Below, one piece after another: positions 57,327-64,000 of a stretch of 64,000 nucleotides of DNA. The notes beneath the pieces were generated by a model. The model worked only from the letters and a program-made list of their open reading frames with translations. It was not told the origin of the DNA and ran no database searches. The number at the start of each line of letters is the position of its first letter. Positions within the stretch are counted from its first letter, which is position 1. Both the position numbers and the translations under genes were made by a program. The stretch lies in NCBI RefSeq assembly GCF_006376685.1, contig NZ_VEWL01000006.1, positions 179,827-243,826 on the forward strand, written 5' to 3'. Source of the stretch: Ochrobactrum teleogrylli. Its GTDB lineage: Bacteria > Pseudomonadota > Alphaproteobacteria > Rhizobiales > Rhizobiaceae.

Positions 57327-58163
57327 TTATGCGAATTGCAGCCCAAATCCCTGCATCAGCCTGCGGATGGCATAATCCGGCTTCTGTGAGGTGAAGACCG
57401 CAAGATCGTCGTGGTGATGCAATTCAACATCGCCCTTGCGCGGCGTCAGCAGCGATACGGTGCGGCGCGCAATCGCTTCCGCCGGATCGAGCCAATCCAC
57501 CGGCCATGGTGCCAGACGGCGGAACACATTGGCGAGAAACGGATAGTGGGTGCAGGCAAGCACCACGATATCCGTGCGGTTGCCATCCTTCTCAATGAAG
57601 CACGGCGCGATCTGTTCCACGACCAGCGCTTCATCGATCTCCTCACCGCGAATATGCGCCTCGGCAACGCTCGCCAGCCGGTCGGCGCCGACCAGCCGCA
57701 CATGGCATTGCGAGGCGAAAGACTGGATGAGATCGCGGGTATACGCGCGCTTCACGGTGCCCGGCGTCGCCAGCACGGAAACCAGCCCCGACGATGTGCG
57801 CTCGGCGGCGGGCTTGATCGCAGGCACGGTCCCCACAAAAGGCACCGATGGATAGGCGCGGCGCAAATCGTCCAGTACCAATGTCGAGGCCGTATTGCAG
57901 GCGATGACCGCGATTTCAGGATTGTGCGTTGCGATGAAACCGCCGAACAGTTCAACGATACGCGCCCGAAGCGCCTCTTCTTCCCAGCCGCCATAGGGAA
58001 AACCGGCATCGTCGGCGATATAGACGAAACGCCGGTCCGGCATCAGCACCCGCGCCTCGCGCAACACCGTCAAACCGCCGATACCGCTGTCGAAGACCAA
58101 TATAGGTCTTTCGTTGTCGGTTGTTGCGGAAGCGGAAAAGCTGGCGACGGGCGCGTCTTTCAT
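57327..58163 (-). CDS. murI: Glutamate racemase
   Basis: Makes D-glutamate for peptidoglycan. 278 residues with a ~20-residue polar N-terminal extension. Catalytic Cys89 (ACNTAS) and Cys204 (ACTHYPFL) are both present, as is [13 protein letters not shown] at 25-37 and PYGG near 57. Its start ATG overlaps the stop of the methyltransferase gene (ATGA), so the two are translationally coupled. Confidence 0.95.
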   Translation of the reverse strand: MKDAPVASFSASATTDNERPILVFDSGIGGLTVLREARVLMPDRRFVYIADDAGFPYGGWEEEALRARIVELFGGFIATHNPEIAVIACNTASTLVLDDLRRAYPSVPFVGTVPAIKPAAERTSSGLVSVLATPGTVKRAYTRDLIQSFASQCHVRLVGADRLASVAEAHIRGEEIDEALVVEQIAPCFIEKDGNRTDIVVLACTHYPFLANVFRRLAPWPVDWLDPAEAIARRTVSLLTPRKGDVELHHHDDLAVFTSQKPDYAIRRLMQGFGLQFA

Positions 58164-58990
58164 TCTGCCTTATCCTCTGGAGCGGGCTTGCGGGCGCGAC
58201 CTTCCGGCGCGCCGGAGCCACGCGGCTTCTTGGGCGTAAACACATCAAGCGAGGTGACAACCCCGCGCAGGAGCTTTAGTTCGGCTGAGGCGAAACCGGC
58301 CCGCGTCAGCACGGCGCGCAGATTATTGACCATAATTTCCTTGCGCGCTTCTGGCCGGAAATAGCCTCTGACATCAAGGGCTTCTTCCAGATGGTTGAAC
58401 AGGCCCTGCAATTCGTGCTTCGGCGCAAGCTCCATCTCTGGTCCACGGAAAACCGTTTCCGTCTCGGTCTCGAGACCGGACTTCATCCACTCATAGGACA
58501 TGAGCAGCACGGCCTGTGCGATATTGAGCGAGGCGAAGGCTGGATTGACCGGAAAAGTCACCAACTCATCGGCAAGCCCAACCTCTTCATTGCTGAGACC
58601 GAAGCGTTCACGACCGAAGAGAATGCCCGTCTTTTCGCCGGTCTTGAAACGCCTACGCAACTCATTGCCCGCTTCGACGGCGCTGCGCACCTGCTTGAAG
58701 CCATCGCGTTCACGCGCCGTGGTGGCATAGACGAAATTGAGATCGGCAATCGCCGACGGCAGGTCGTCATAAACCACCGCATTATCGATGACATGATCGG
58801 CCTTGCTGGCGGCGGCCCTCGCCTTTTCGCTGGGAAACTCCTCACGCGGATTGACGAGCCGCAATTCAGCCAGACCGAAATTCGCCATGGCACGCGCCAC
58901 CATGCCGATGTTCTCCGGCAATTGCGGCTCCACCAGCACGATTGCCGGTCCTTCCGCGATAAAGGGGCGCTGCTTGTCTGTTCCTGCCAT
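58160..58990 (-). CDS. TrmH/TrmJ-type RNA ribose methyltransferase (SpoU class)
   Basis: 2'-O-methyltransferase of the TrmH/SpoU (SPOUT) group, probably tRNA-directed like TrmJ. 276 residues. Knot motifs: [37 protein letters not shown] and the C-terminal [13 protein letters not shown]. An upstream ATG at 59005 is in frame; I chose 58990 for the GGAAAG spacing. Overlaps murI by 4 bases. A C-terminal extension of about 20 basic residues ([16 protein letters not shown]) is not seen in E. coli TrmJ. Confidence 0.88.
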   Translation of the reverse strand: MAGTDKQRPFIAEGPAIVLVEPQLPENIGMVARAMANFGLAELRLVNPREEFPSEKARAAASKADHVIDNAVVYDDLPSAIADLNFVYATTARERDGFKQVRSAVEAGNELRRRFKTGEKTGILFGRERFGLSNEEVGLADELVTFPVNPAFASLNIAQAVLLMSYEWMKSGLETETETVFRGPEMELAPKHELQGLFNHLEEALDVRGYFRPEARKEIMVNNLRAVLTRAGFASAELKLLRGVVTSLDVFTPKKPRGSGAPEGRARKPAPEDKAE

Positions 58991-59166
58991 GATGCTTTCC
59001 GTCATAGATATAATCGTGGCGTTTCCCTGACATAATTGACGTAAAATCGCAAAGATTCCCCTTACGTTCGTCCGCAAAAAACAGGTGTAGTATCTGAATA
59101 ACACCTGCCCTCACCGCATCCATGCCAGATTAACCGCACGGAAAATCAGGATTCAGGGAGGAAGCC

Positions 59167-59751
59167 ATGTCCGGTAAAAAAATTCTCATGCTGTGCGGTG
59201 ATTTCGGCGAAGACTATGAAACCATGGTCCCGTTCCAGACCCTGCTTGCGGTCGGCCACACGGTTCACGCGGTTTGCCCCGGCAAGAAAGCGGGAGATCA
59301 GGTCGCGACCGCCATTCACGATTTCGAAGGTCACCAGACCTATTCGGAAAAGCCCGGCCATAATTTCACGCTGAATGCCAGTTTCGCCGATGTGAAGGCT
59401 GAAAATTATGACGCGCTGGTCATTCCTGGTGGTCGCGGGCCGGAATATTTGCGGCTCGACGACAAGGTGATTGCGATCGTAAAACACTTCTTCGAAGCAA
59501 ACAAACCAGTCGCCGCCGTTTGCCACGGCGCCCAGCTGCTTGCAGCCGCCCGCGTGCTGGAGGGCCGCACCTGTTCAGCCTATCCGGCTTGCCGCCCGGA
59601 AGTCGAACTCGCCGGTGGCACCTATGCCGATATTCCCGTCGATAAAGCCGTAACAGACGGAAACCTCGTCACCGCGCCCGCATGGCCCGCTCATCCGGCA
59701 TGGCTATCGCAGTTCCTCGCCGTGCTCGGCACCAAGATCACGCACGCTTGA
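59167..59751 (+). CDS. DJ-1/PfpI family protein
   Basis: 194 residues. The class I glutamine amidotransferase-like fold with nucleophile Cys119 followed by His120 ([10 protein letters not shown]), a Glu near residue 15 (DFGEDYET), and [11 protein letters not shown]. Members act as protein deglycases, chaperones or proteases; the exact activity cannot be told. The ATG at 59167 has AGGGAGG upstream. Divergent from the methyltransferase gene. Confidence 0.9.
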   Translation: MSGKKILMLCGDFGEDYETMVPFQTLLAVGHTVHAVCPGKKAGDQVATAIHDFEGHQTYSEKPGHNFTLNASFADVKAENYDALVIPGGRGPEYLRLDDKVIAIVKHFFEANKPVAAVCHGAQLLAAARVLEGRTCSAYPACRPEVELAGGTYADIPVDKAVTDGNLVTAPAWPAHPAWLSQFLAVLGTKITHA

Positions 59752-59842
59752 GCATAATGGATATTGCCTGCAATCATCATCCGGTTGCAGGCAGCTTCAT
59801 ATTGCGCAACACTATCCACGGAGCTTTATCCGGGAGAAAATC

Positions 59843-60253
59843 ATGTGCAGATTGTTCATCGGTGCCAATCCAGAACTCTGGCAGAGCGTAACACGCTCAC
59901 TGCGCATTGATGGCGTCGTCACCAGCGTTAGGCTTGAAAACTTCTTCTGGTGGACACTGGAAGATGTTGCTTCCCGCGACGGTCTCAGCGTGAGCCGACT
60001 GATCAGCAAGCTTTATGGCGAATCCCGCGAAGAAGGCCACGACCTCGACAATTTCGCCTCTTTCCTACGCGTCTGCTGCGGGCGCTATCTTTCCCTGCAA
60101 CTGAACGGCCTCGTGCCGACCGACAAGGCAGCCGCCATTTCCGCGCTCGACGCTGACGCCATTCTGGCGCGCGAACAGGAAAATTACCGCCAGCAGCAGG
60201 AGAACTGGAAGAAGCCACGCAACAGCGAGCCGGCAACGCACCACGCAGCCTGA
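59843..60253 (+). CDS. Ribbon-helix-helix domain protein
   Basis: 136 residues. A short RHH-like segment SVRLENFFWWTLEDVASRDGLSVSRLISKLY (28-58) is typical of the RHH_4 DNA-binding family. The C-terminus is Gln/Glu-rich. It starts MCRLFIGANPELW, where the Trp/Cys-rich start is common in this group. Its regulated genes are not evident; icd follows after 136 bases. The ATG at 59843 follows a GGGAGAAAA Shine-Dalgarno. Confidence 0.85.
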   Translation: MCRLFIGANPELWQSVTRSLRIDGVVTSVRLENFFWWTLEDVASRDGLSVSRLISKLYGESREEGHDLDNFASFLRVCCGRYLSLQLNGLVPTDKAAAISALDADAILAREQENYRQQQENWKKPRNSEPATHHAA

Positions 60254-60389
60254 CCCCGCCCTTCGCAATTTTTTGACTGCCAATTCCACCTATAGGCCAA
60301 AGAATGAGGCCTGAGAGCTTTGCCTTATTCCCTGCGGGTGCTATAGGGGCCCAACGCATTCAAGACGCATTTAAAAAGAGGCTTCATCC

Positions 60390-61604
60390 ATGGCAAAAAT
60401 CAAGGTTGCGAACCCAGTCGTTGAACTCGACGGCGACGAGATGACCCGCATCATCTGGCAGTTCATCAAGGACAAGCTGATCCATCCCTATCTCGACGTC
60501 GATCTGAAATATTACGATCTGTCGGTTGAAAACCGCGATGCGACCAATGACCAGGTCACCATCGATGCAGCAAACGCCATCAAGGAACACGGCGTCGGCG
60601 TAAAGTGCGCAACCATCACCCCCGATGAAGCGCGCGTTGAAGAATTCAAGCTCAAGAAGATGTGGAAGTCGCCAAACGGCACCATCCGCAACATTCTCGG
60701 CGGCGTGATCTTCCGCGAGCCGATCATCTGCAAGAACGTTCCGCGCCTCGTGCCGGGCTGGACCCAGCCGATCATCGTTGGCCGTCATGCATTCGGCGAC
60801 CAGTACCGCGCGACCGATTTCAAGTTCCCGGGCAAGGGCACGCTTTCGATCAAGTTCGTCGGTGAAGACGGCGAAACCATCGAACACGAAGTCTATCAGG
60901 CTCCGGCGGCTGGCGTGGCAATGGCCATGTACAACCTCGACGAATCGATCCGCGAATTCGCACGCGCCTCGCTGAACTACGGCTTGCAGCGCAACTACCC
61001 GGTCTATCTCTCGACCAAGAACACCATTCTCAAGGCCTATGACGGTCGCTTCAAGGACATCTTCGAAGAAGTCTACCAGACCGAATTCGCCGAGAAGTTC
61101 AAGGAAGCGAAGATCTGGTACGAACATCGCCTTATCGACGACATGGTCGCTTCGGCGCTCAAGTGGTCGGGCGGTTATGTCTGGGCTTGTAAGAACTACG
61201 ACGGCGACGTTCAGTCGGATATCGTGGCTCAGGGTTTTGGCTCGCTCGGCCTGATGACCTCGGTTCTGATGACGCCGGATGGCAAGACCGTTGAAGCTGA
61301 AGCTGCACACGGCACCGTGACCCGTCACTATCGCCAGCATCAGAAGGGCGAGGAAACCTCGACCAACTCGATCGCTTCGATCTTCGCATGGACCCGTGGT
61401 CTCGCACATCGCGCCAAGCTCGACGACAATGCCGAGCTGAAGCGCTTTGCCGACACGCTGGAAAAGGTATGCGTCGACACCGTGGAAAGCGGCTTCATGA
61501 CCAAGGATCTGGCGCTTCTGATCGGTCCGGATCAGCCGTGGCTCTCCACCACCGGCTTCCTCGACAAGATCGATGAAAACCTCAAGAAGGCAATGGCTGC
61601 TTAA
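60390..61604 (+). CDS. icd: NADP-dependent isocitrate dehydrogenase
   Basis: Decarboxylates isocitrate to 2-oxoglutarate. 404 residues, the homodimeric eukaryotic-like type common in alphaproteobacteria. Segments: [13 protein letters not shown] near the N-terminus, [25 protein letters not shown] and the NADP region [34 protein letters not shown] at 60390 with AAAGAGG upstream. A strong terminator follows, so it is probably transcribed alone. Confidence 0.97.
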   Translation: MAKIKVANPVVELDGDEMTRIIWQFIKDKLIHPYLDVDLKYYDLSVENRDATNDQVTIDAANAIKEHGVGVKCATITPDEARVEEFKLKKMWKSPNGTIRNILGGVIFREPIICKNVPRLVPGWTQPIIVGRHAFGDQYRATDFKFPGKGTLSIKFVGEDGETIEHEVYQAPAAGVAMAMYNLDESIREFARASLNYGLQRNYPVYLSTKNTILKAYDGRFKDIFEEVYQTEFAEKFKEAKIWYEHRLIDDMVASALKWSGGYVWACKNYDGDVQSDIVAQGFGSLGLMTSVLMTPDGKTVEAEAAHGTVTRHYRQHQKGEETSTNSIASIFAWTRGLAHRAKLDDNAELKRFADTLEKVCVDTVESGFMTKDLALLIGPDQPWLSTTGFLDKIDENLKKAMAA

Positions 61605-61630
61605 TCAGCAGCAGCTTTCATAAGAATGCG

Positions 61631-61660
61631 AAACGGCGGGTTTTCCCGCCGTTTTCTTTT
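61631..61660 (+). terminator. Terminator after icd
   Basis: AAACGGCGGG (61631-61640) and CCCGCCGTTT (61645-61654), a perfect 10-bp stem with TTTT loop, followed by TCTTTTTG. 26 bases past the icd stop. Confidence 0.93.
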
Positions 61661-61718
61661 TGATTTGCTTCATATGGGAAAACGCGCATTCTGCATCCGT
61701 CCATTCAAGGAGGATAAA

Positions 61719-62336
61719 ATGGCTGACCTGACGCTTTTCACCAATCCCATGTCGCGTGGACGTATCGCCCGCTGGATGCTGGAGGAGACGGGCAAGCCCT
61801 ACGACGTTCAAATTCTCGATTTTGGCCCTCCGATGAAAGGCCCTGAATTTTGTGCCGTCAACCCCATGGGCAAAGTGCCCGCATTGCGCCACGGCGAAGC
61901 TATCGTCACCGAAGCCGCAGCCGTCTGCGCTTATCTGGCTGTCACCTTTCCGGAAGCAGGACTTGCGCCCCATCCCGACGAGCGCGCCGATTTCTATCGC
62001 TGGATGTTTTTTGCTGCAGGACCATTGGAAGCCGCGCTTTCAAACCGCTCCATGGGCTTTGAAGTGCCGCCAGAGCGCGAGCGCATGATGGGCTATGGCA
62101 ATTACGACAGCGTCGTCGCCACACTGGAAAAGGCGGTATCGCGCCATCCCTATATTACCGGCAATCGCTTCACGGCAGCCGATGTCTATGTCGGTTCTCA
62201 TATAGGCTGGGGCATGATGTTCGGAAGCTTGCCGCACCGCCCGGCATTTGATGCCTATTGGGAACGGCTGCAAGCCCGTCCTGCCGCAAAACGTGCAGCT
62301 GAACTGGATGACGCTGCCGTCAAGGCCGCGAGCTAA
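61719..62336 (+). CDS. Glutathione S-transferase
   Basis: 205 residues. The N-terminal thioredoxin-like domain has NPMSRGRIARWMLEETGKPYDV, NPMGKVPALRHGEAIVTEAAAVCAYLA with the glutathione-binding E-S/A segment, and an all-helical C-terminal domain. The ATG at 61719 has AAGGAGG upstream, a very strong site. The substrate is unknown. It is convergent with the ArsR-like regulator gene and follows icd's terminator. Confidence 0.93.
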   Translation: MADLTLFTNPMSRGRIARWMLEETGKPYDVQILDFGPPMKGPEFCAVNPMGKVPALRHGEAIVTEAAAVCAYLAVTFPEAGLAPHPDERADFYRWMFFAAGPLEAALSNRSMGFEVPPERERMMGYGNYDSVVATLEKAVSRHPYITGNRFTAADVYVGSHIGWGMMFGSLPHRPAFDAYWERLQARPAAKRAAELDDAAVKAAS

Positions 62337-62346
62337 GGTGTCGACT

Positions 62347-63036
62347 TCAAGTCGGCTGCGCTTCAATTGAGAAAGCGTTTTTGAAGGCTTGCGCGCCGGT
62401 GGGTGAAAAGGCGATCACCCGCCCCTCGGCGCGTCTGGCCCAACCACGCGCGATAAAATTCTTCAGAAGCGCCGCGCCAAGCGCACCACCCAGATGATTG
62501 CGCCGTTCGCTCCAGTCGAGACAATGGCGGCACACCGGTCTTTTGCCATCCTCCAGCGCCGTTACGTCCACACCCAGGCAGGTGAAAAACGATTTGCCCT
62601 CATCCGTCAGCACGGGTTCTTCGGCATTATCGATGAGGCGAAGCCTGTGCGCGGCATCGAGCATCTCGACCCCACGCTCGCCCGCGAGATGATCGTAGCA
62701 GATGCGCGCCTTGCGCAATGCCTCCTCCTTCGGCCCCGTGCGCACGCGCACCGCCCCCGTTCGCTGGGCAAGGCCCATCAGCCCTTCCAGCACCTGCGCC
62801 ACATCCGCGCCCGATAGGCGGAAATAACGGTGACGCCCCTGCTTTTCAGCAATCAACAGATTGGCCGCATCGAGCTTGGCCAGATGCCCGCTGGCAGTCT
62901 GCAAGGTGACGCCCGCCGCAGACGCCAGCTCGCTGACGGTCAAGGCGCGTCCATCCATCAGCGCCGTCAGCATGTTTGCACGTGCCGGATCGCCGAGAAG
63001 AGCAGCGACGGATGCTATGATCGGTCCATCTTTCAT
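62347..63036 (-). CDS. ArsR-type winged-helix regulator
   Basis: 229 residues. The N-terminal winged helix has LLGDPARANMLTALMDGRALTVSELASAAGVTLQTASGHLAKLDAANLL, then a helical region and a Cys-rich C-terminal part (CLGVDVTALEDGKRPVCRHCLDWSERRNHLGG). The CRHCLDWSERR motif is a recurring feature of this family. It may sense a metal or organic signal through these cysteines (inference). Divergent from the NIPSNAP/monooxygenase pair, which is its probable target. Confidence 0.88.
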   Translation of the reverse strand: MKDGPIIASVAALLGDPARANMLTALMDGRALTVSELASAAGVTLQTASGHLAKLDAANLLIAEKQGRHRYFRLSGADVAQVLEGLMGLAQRTGAVRVRTGPKEEALRKARICYDHLAGERGVEMLDAAHRLRLIDNAEEPVLTDEGKSFFTCLGVDVTALEDGKRPVCRHCLDWSERRNHLGGALGAALLKNFIARGWARRAEGRVIAFSPTGAQAFKNAFSIEAQPT

Positions 63037-63118
63037 ACTTCGATGCTAACCGAACTATGCCTGCGTTTCAACCGCTACAGTGTCCTCATTGAAAGCATAC
63101 ATATCAAGGAGACCCCGC

Positions 63119-63448
63119 ATGATCCCCTGTTTCATCCGCTACCAGATCGACCCATTCAAAGCGGATGCCTTTGCGGAATATGCGCGCAATTGGGGCCAAG
63201 CCATTCCGCGTTGCGGCGCGCAACTGATCGGCTATTTCGGGCCGCATGAAGGCTCTGCTACCACGGCCTATGGCGTTTATTCGCTGGAAACCCTTGCCGC
63301 ATATGAAGCCTATCGCGCGCGACTGGCCGCCGATCCGCTCGGACGCGAAAACTACGAATTTGCGCGCCGGGAACAATTCATCCGATCTGAGGATCGCATG
63401 TTCCTCAAGCTGCAATCGGGACCGCATGCGGAGCTGGTAAAACCATGA
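63119..63448 (+). CDS. NIPSNAP family protein
   Basis: 109 residues, a dimeric alpha-beta barrel (ferredoxin-like) protein. IPCFIRYQIDPFKADAFAEYARNWG and the R/F-rich C-terminal half are typical of NIPSNAP. The function is unclear. The ATG at 63119 has AAGGAG upstream; an earlier start at 63080 is not supported. It overlaps the next gene by ATGA and is divergent from the ArsR-like gene. Confidence 0.88.
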   Translation: MIPCFIRYQIDPFKADAFAEYARNWGQAIPRCGAQLIGYFGPHEGSATTAYGVYSLETLAAYEAYRARLAADPLGRENYEFARREQFIRSEDRMFLKLQSGPHAELVKP

Positions 63449-63795
63449 TCGCGGTCATCTTTGAAGTCTGGCCCGCCGATGACGAGCGGCGCGGACAATA
63501 TCTGGATATAGCGGCGGGCCTACGGGACGATCTCAGCCGCATCGATGGATTCATCTCAATCGAGCGCTTCCAGAGCCTCGTGGAGCCGGACAAGCTGCTG
63601 TCGCTCTCATTTTGGCGCGATGAAGACGCCGTCCGCGCATGGCGCAACCTGCCCTCGCATCGCATTGCACAGGCACAGGGTCGTGGCGGTGTCTTTGAAA
63701 ACTACCGCTTGCGGGTCGCCAGCGTGGTTCGCGACTACGGTCTTGATGAACGGGCAGAAGCGCCCGATGACAGCCGCTCGGCTCACGCCGCTTAA
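63445..63795 (+). CDS. Antibiotic biosynthesis monooxygenase-like protein
   Basis: 116 residues. ABM-type ferredoxin-like fold: MIAVIFEVWPADDERRGQYL, ISIERFQSLVEPDKLLSLSFWRDEDAVRAWRN and HRIAQAQGRG. These small domains often act as cofactor-free monooxygenases or quinol monooxygenases. It overlaps the NIPSNAP gene by 4 bases and ends just before a terminator. Likely regulated by the divergent ArsR-like protein. Confidence 0.88.
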   Translation: MIAVIFEVWPADDERRGQYLDIAAGLRDDLSRIDGFISIERFQSLVEPDKLLSLSFWRDEDAVRAWRNLPSHRIAQAQGRGGVFENYRLRVASVVRDYGLDERAEAPDDSRSAHAA

Positions 63796-63802
63796 AATGA
63801 TA

Positions 63803-63822
63803 AGGCCGGGTTTCCCCGGCCT
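63803..63822 (+). terminator. Terminator after the monooxygenase gene
   Basis: AGGCCGGG (63803-63810) and CCCGGCCT (63815-63822), an 8-bp stem with 4-base loop, 8 bases past the stop. No T-run follows, so termination may be partial. Confidence 0.65.
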
Positions 63823-63834
63823 CAGCCTGCTGAC

Positions 63835-63860
63835 AAACCCCTGGCTATGCCGGGGGTTTT
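63835..63860. repeat. Hairpin at the left boundary of the insertion sequence
   Basis: AAACCCCTGGC (63835-63845) and GCCGGGGGTTT (63849-63859) pair over 11 bp with one T-G wobble and a 3-base loop. It lies 16 bases before the transposase start, where it could block read-through into the transposase gene. The exact IS end cannot be fixed without the right end. Confidence 0.6.
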
Positions 63861-63875
63861 GTGATTCTCTGGGTC

Positions 63876-64000
63876 ATGTTGAAGAAACCAGCCGCAGAAC
63901 AGACCGCGCTCGAGATGGTGACGCTCGATCAACTGGTCCCGAAAGATCATCTGCTTCGCAAGATCGATGCGGTGATCGACTTCTCTTTCATCCATGACCG
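63876..64000 (+). mobile_element. IS1182-like transposase, N-terminal part (cut by window end)
   Basis: Frame from the ATG at 63876: starts MLKKPAAEQTALEMVTLDQ and continues LVPKDHLLRKIDAVIDFSFI before the window ends. The LVPKDHLLRKID...IDFSFI segment is a hallmark of IS1182-family (IS5-superfamily-like DDE) transposases. The catalytic residues are beyond the window, so integrity is unknown. Upstream lies a hairpin that may be part of the IS left end. Confidence 0.85.

Noticed and set aside
63545..63997. 150-residue plus-strand frame across the monooxygenase gene and the IS start
   Set aside because: Out of frame with both genes and passes through two hairpins.

Overview
The window reads as a chromosomal segment of an alphaproteobacterium of the order Hyphomicrobiales, most probably the Brucella/Ochrobactrum group. 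The gene order secG-tpiA-ppiD-trpD-trpC-moaC-moeA-lexA-comEC-gltX-gltA-lpxB-lpxI-lpxA-fabZ-lpxD-bamA-rseP-cdsA-uppS-frr-pyrH-tsf-rpsB is the classic rhizobial/Brucella arrangement. The proteins (EipB, LpxI instead of LpxH, an alphaproteobacterial LexA with a GAAC-N7-GAAC operator, a PccR-type regulator beside pccB) and the high-GC coding fit the same group. This assignment is inference from gene content and order; no database was consulted.

Layout. 1-1.4 kb: secG (cut by the window start) and tpiA on the minus strand. 1.6-8.2 kb: a plus-strand block with a periplasmic PPIase, trpD-trpC, moaC-moeA and lexA. 8.2-14 kb: comEC facing away from gltX and gltA. 14-27.6 kb: a long minus-strand cluster that begins, in the direction of transcription, with rpsB-tsf-pyrH-frr (translation), continues with uppS-cdsA-rseP-bamA (envelope precursors and outer-membrane assembly) and ends with lpxD-fabZ-lpxA-lpxI-lpxB (lipid A). 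27.8-36.3 kb: envelope protein EipB, RidA, a glycerophosphodiesterase, a FemAB-like protein, a HIT protein, an AzlCD exporter and the ClpA/ClpS unfoldase pair. 36.7-47.8 kb: accessory and housekeeping genes (a D,D-carboxypeptidase with a SPOR domain, L-serine dehydratase, YdcF, a DUF1624 membrane protein, a MerR regulator, VanZ-like, DUF2336, queF, small lipoprotein and DUF924), with an unusual cysteine-tRNA-like gene abutting queF. 47.8-55.2 kb: a propionate module in which a PccR-like regulator is divergent from pccB-pccA-scpA, giving propionyl-CoA to methylmalonyl-CoA to succinyl-CoA. 55.2-63.8 kb: small conserved proteins, aldo/keto reductase, trmJ-like/murI, a DJ-1/PfpI protein, icd, a glutathione transferase and a small ArsR-like/NIPSNAP/monooxygenase group. 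The last 125 bases are the start of an insertion-sequence transposase.

Most genes are ordinary core genes. The items I consider most worth a second look are a 76-nt tRNA-Cys-like gene with an 8-nt anticodon loop, a short D-loop lacking GG and a 13-bp acceptor/T branch (46733-46808); a hairpin-rich leader in front of queF (46116-46260); an array of TTTGC-type octamers at the start of the PccR-like gene; and a DUF1624 membrane protein with a cysteine-rich tail. No CRISPR array, prophage, secretion island or obvious defence system is present.
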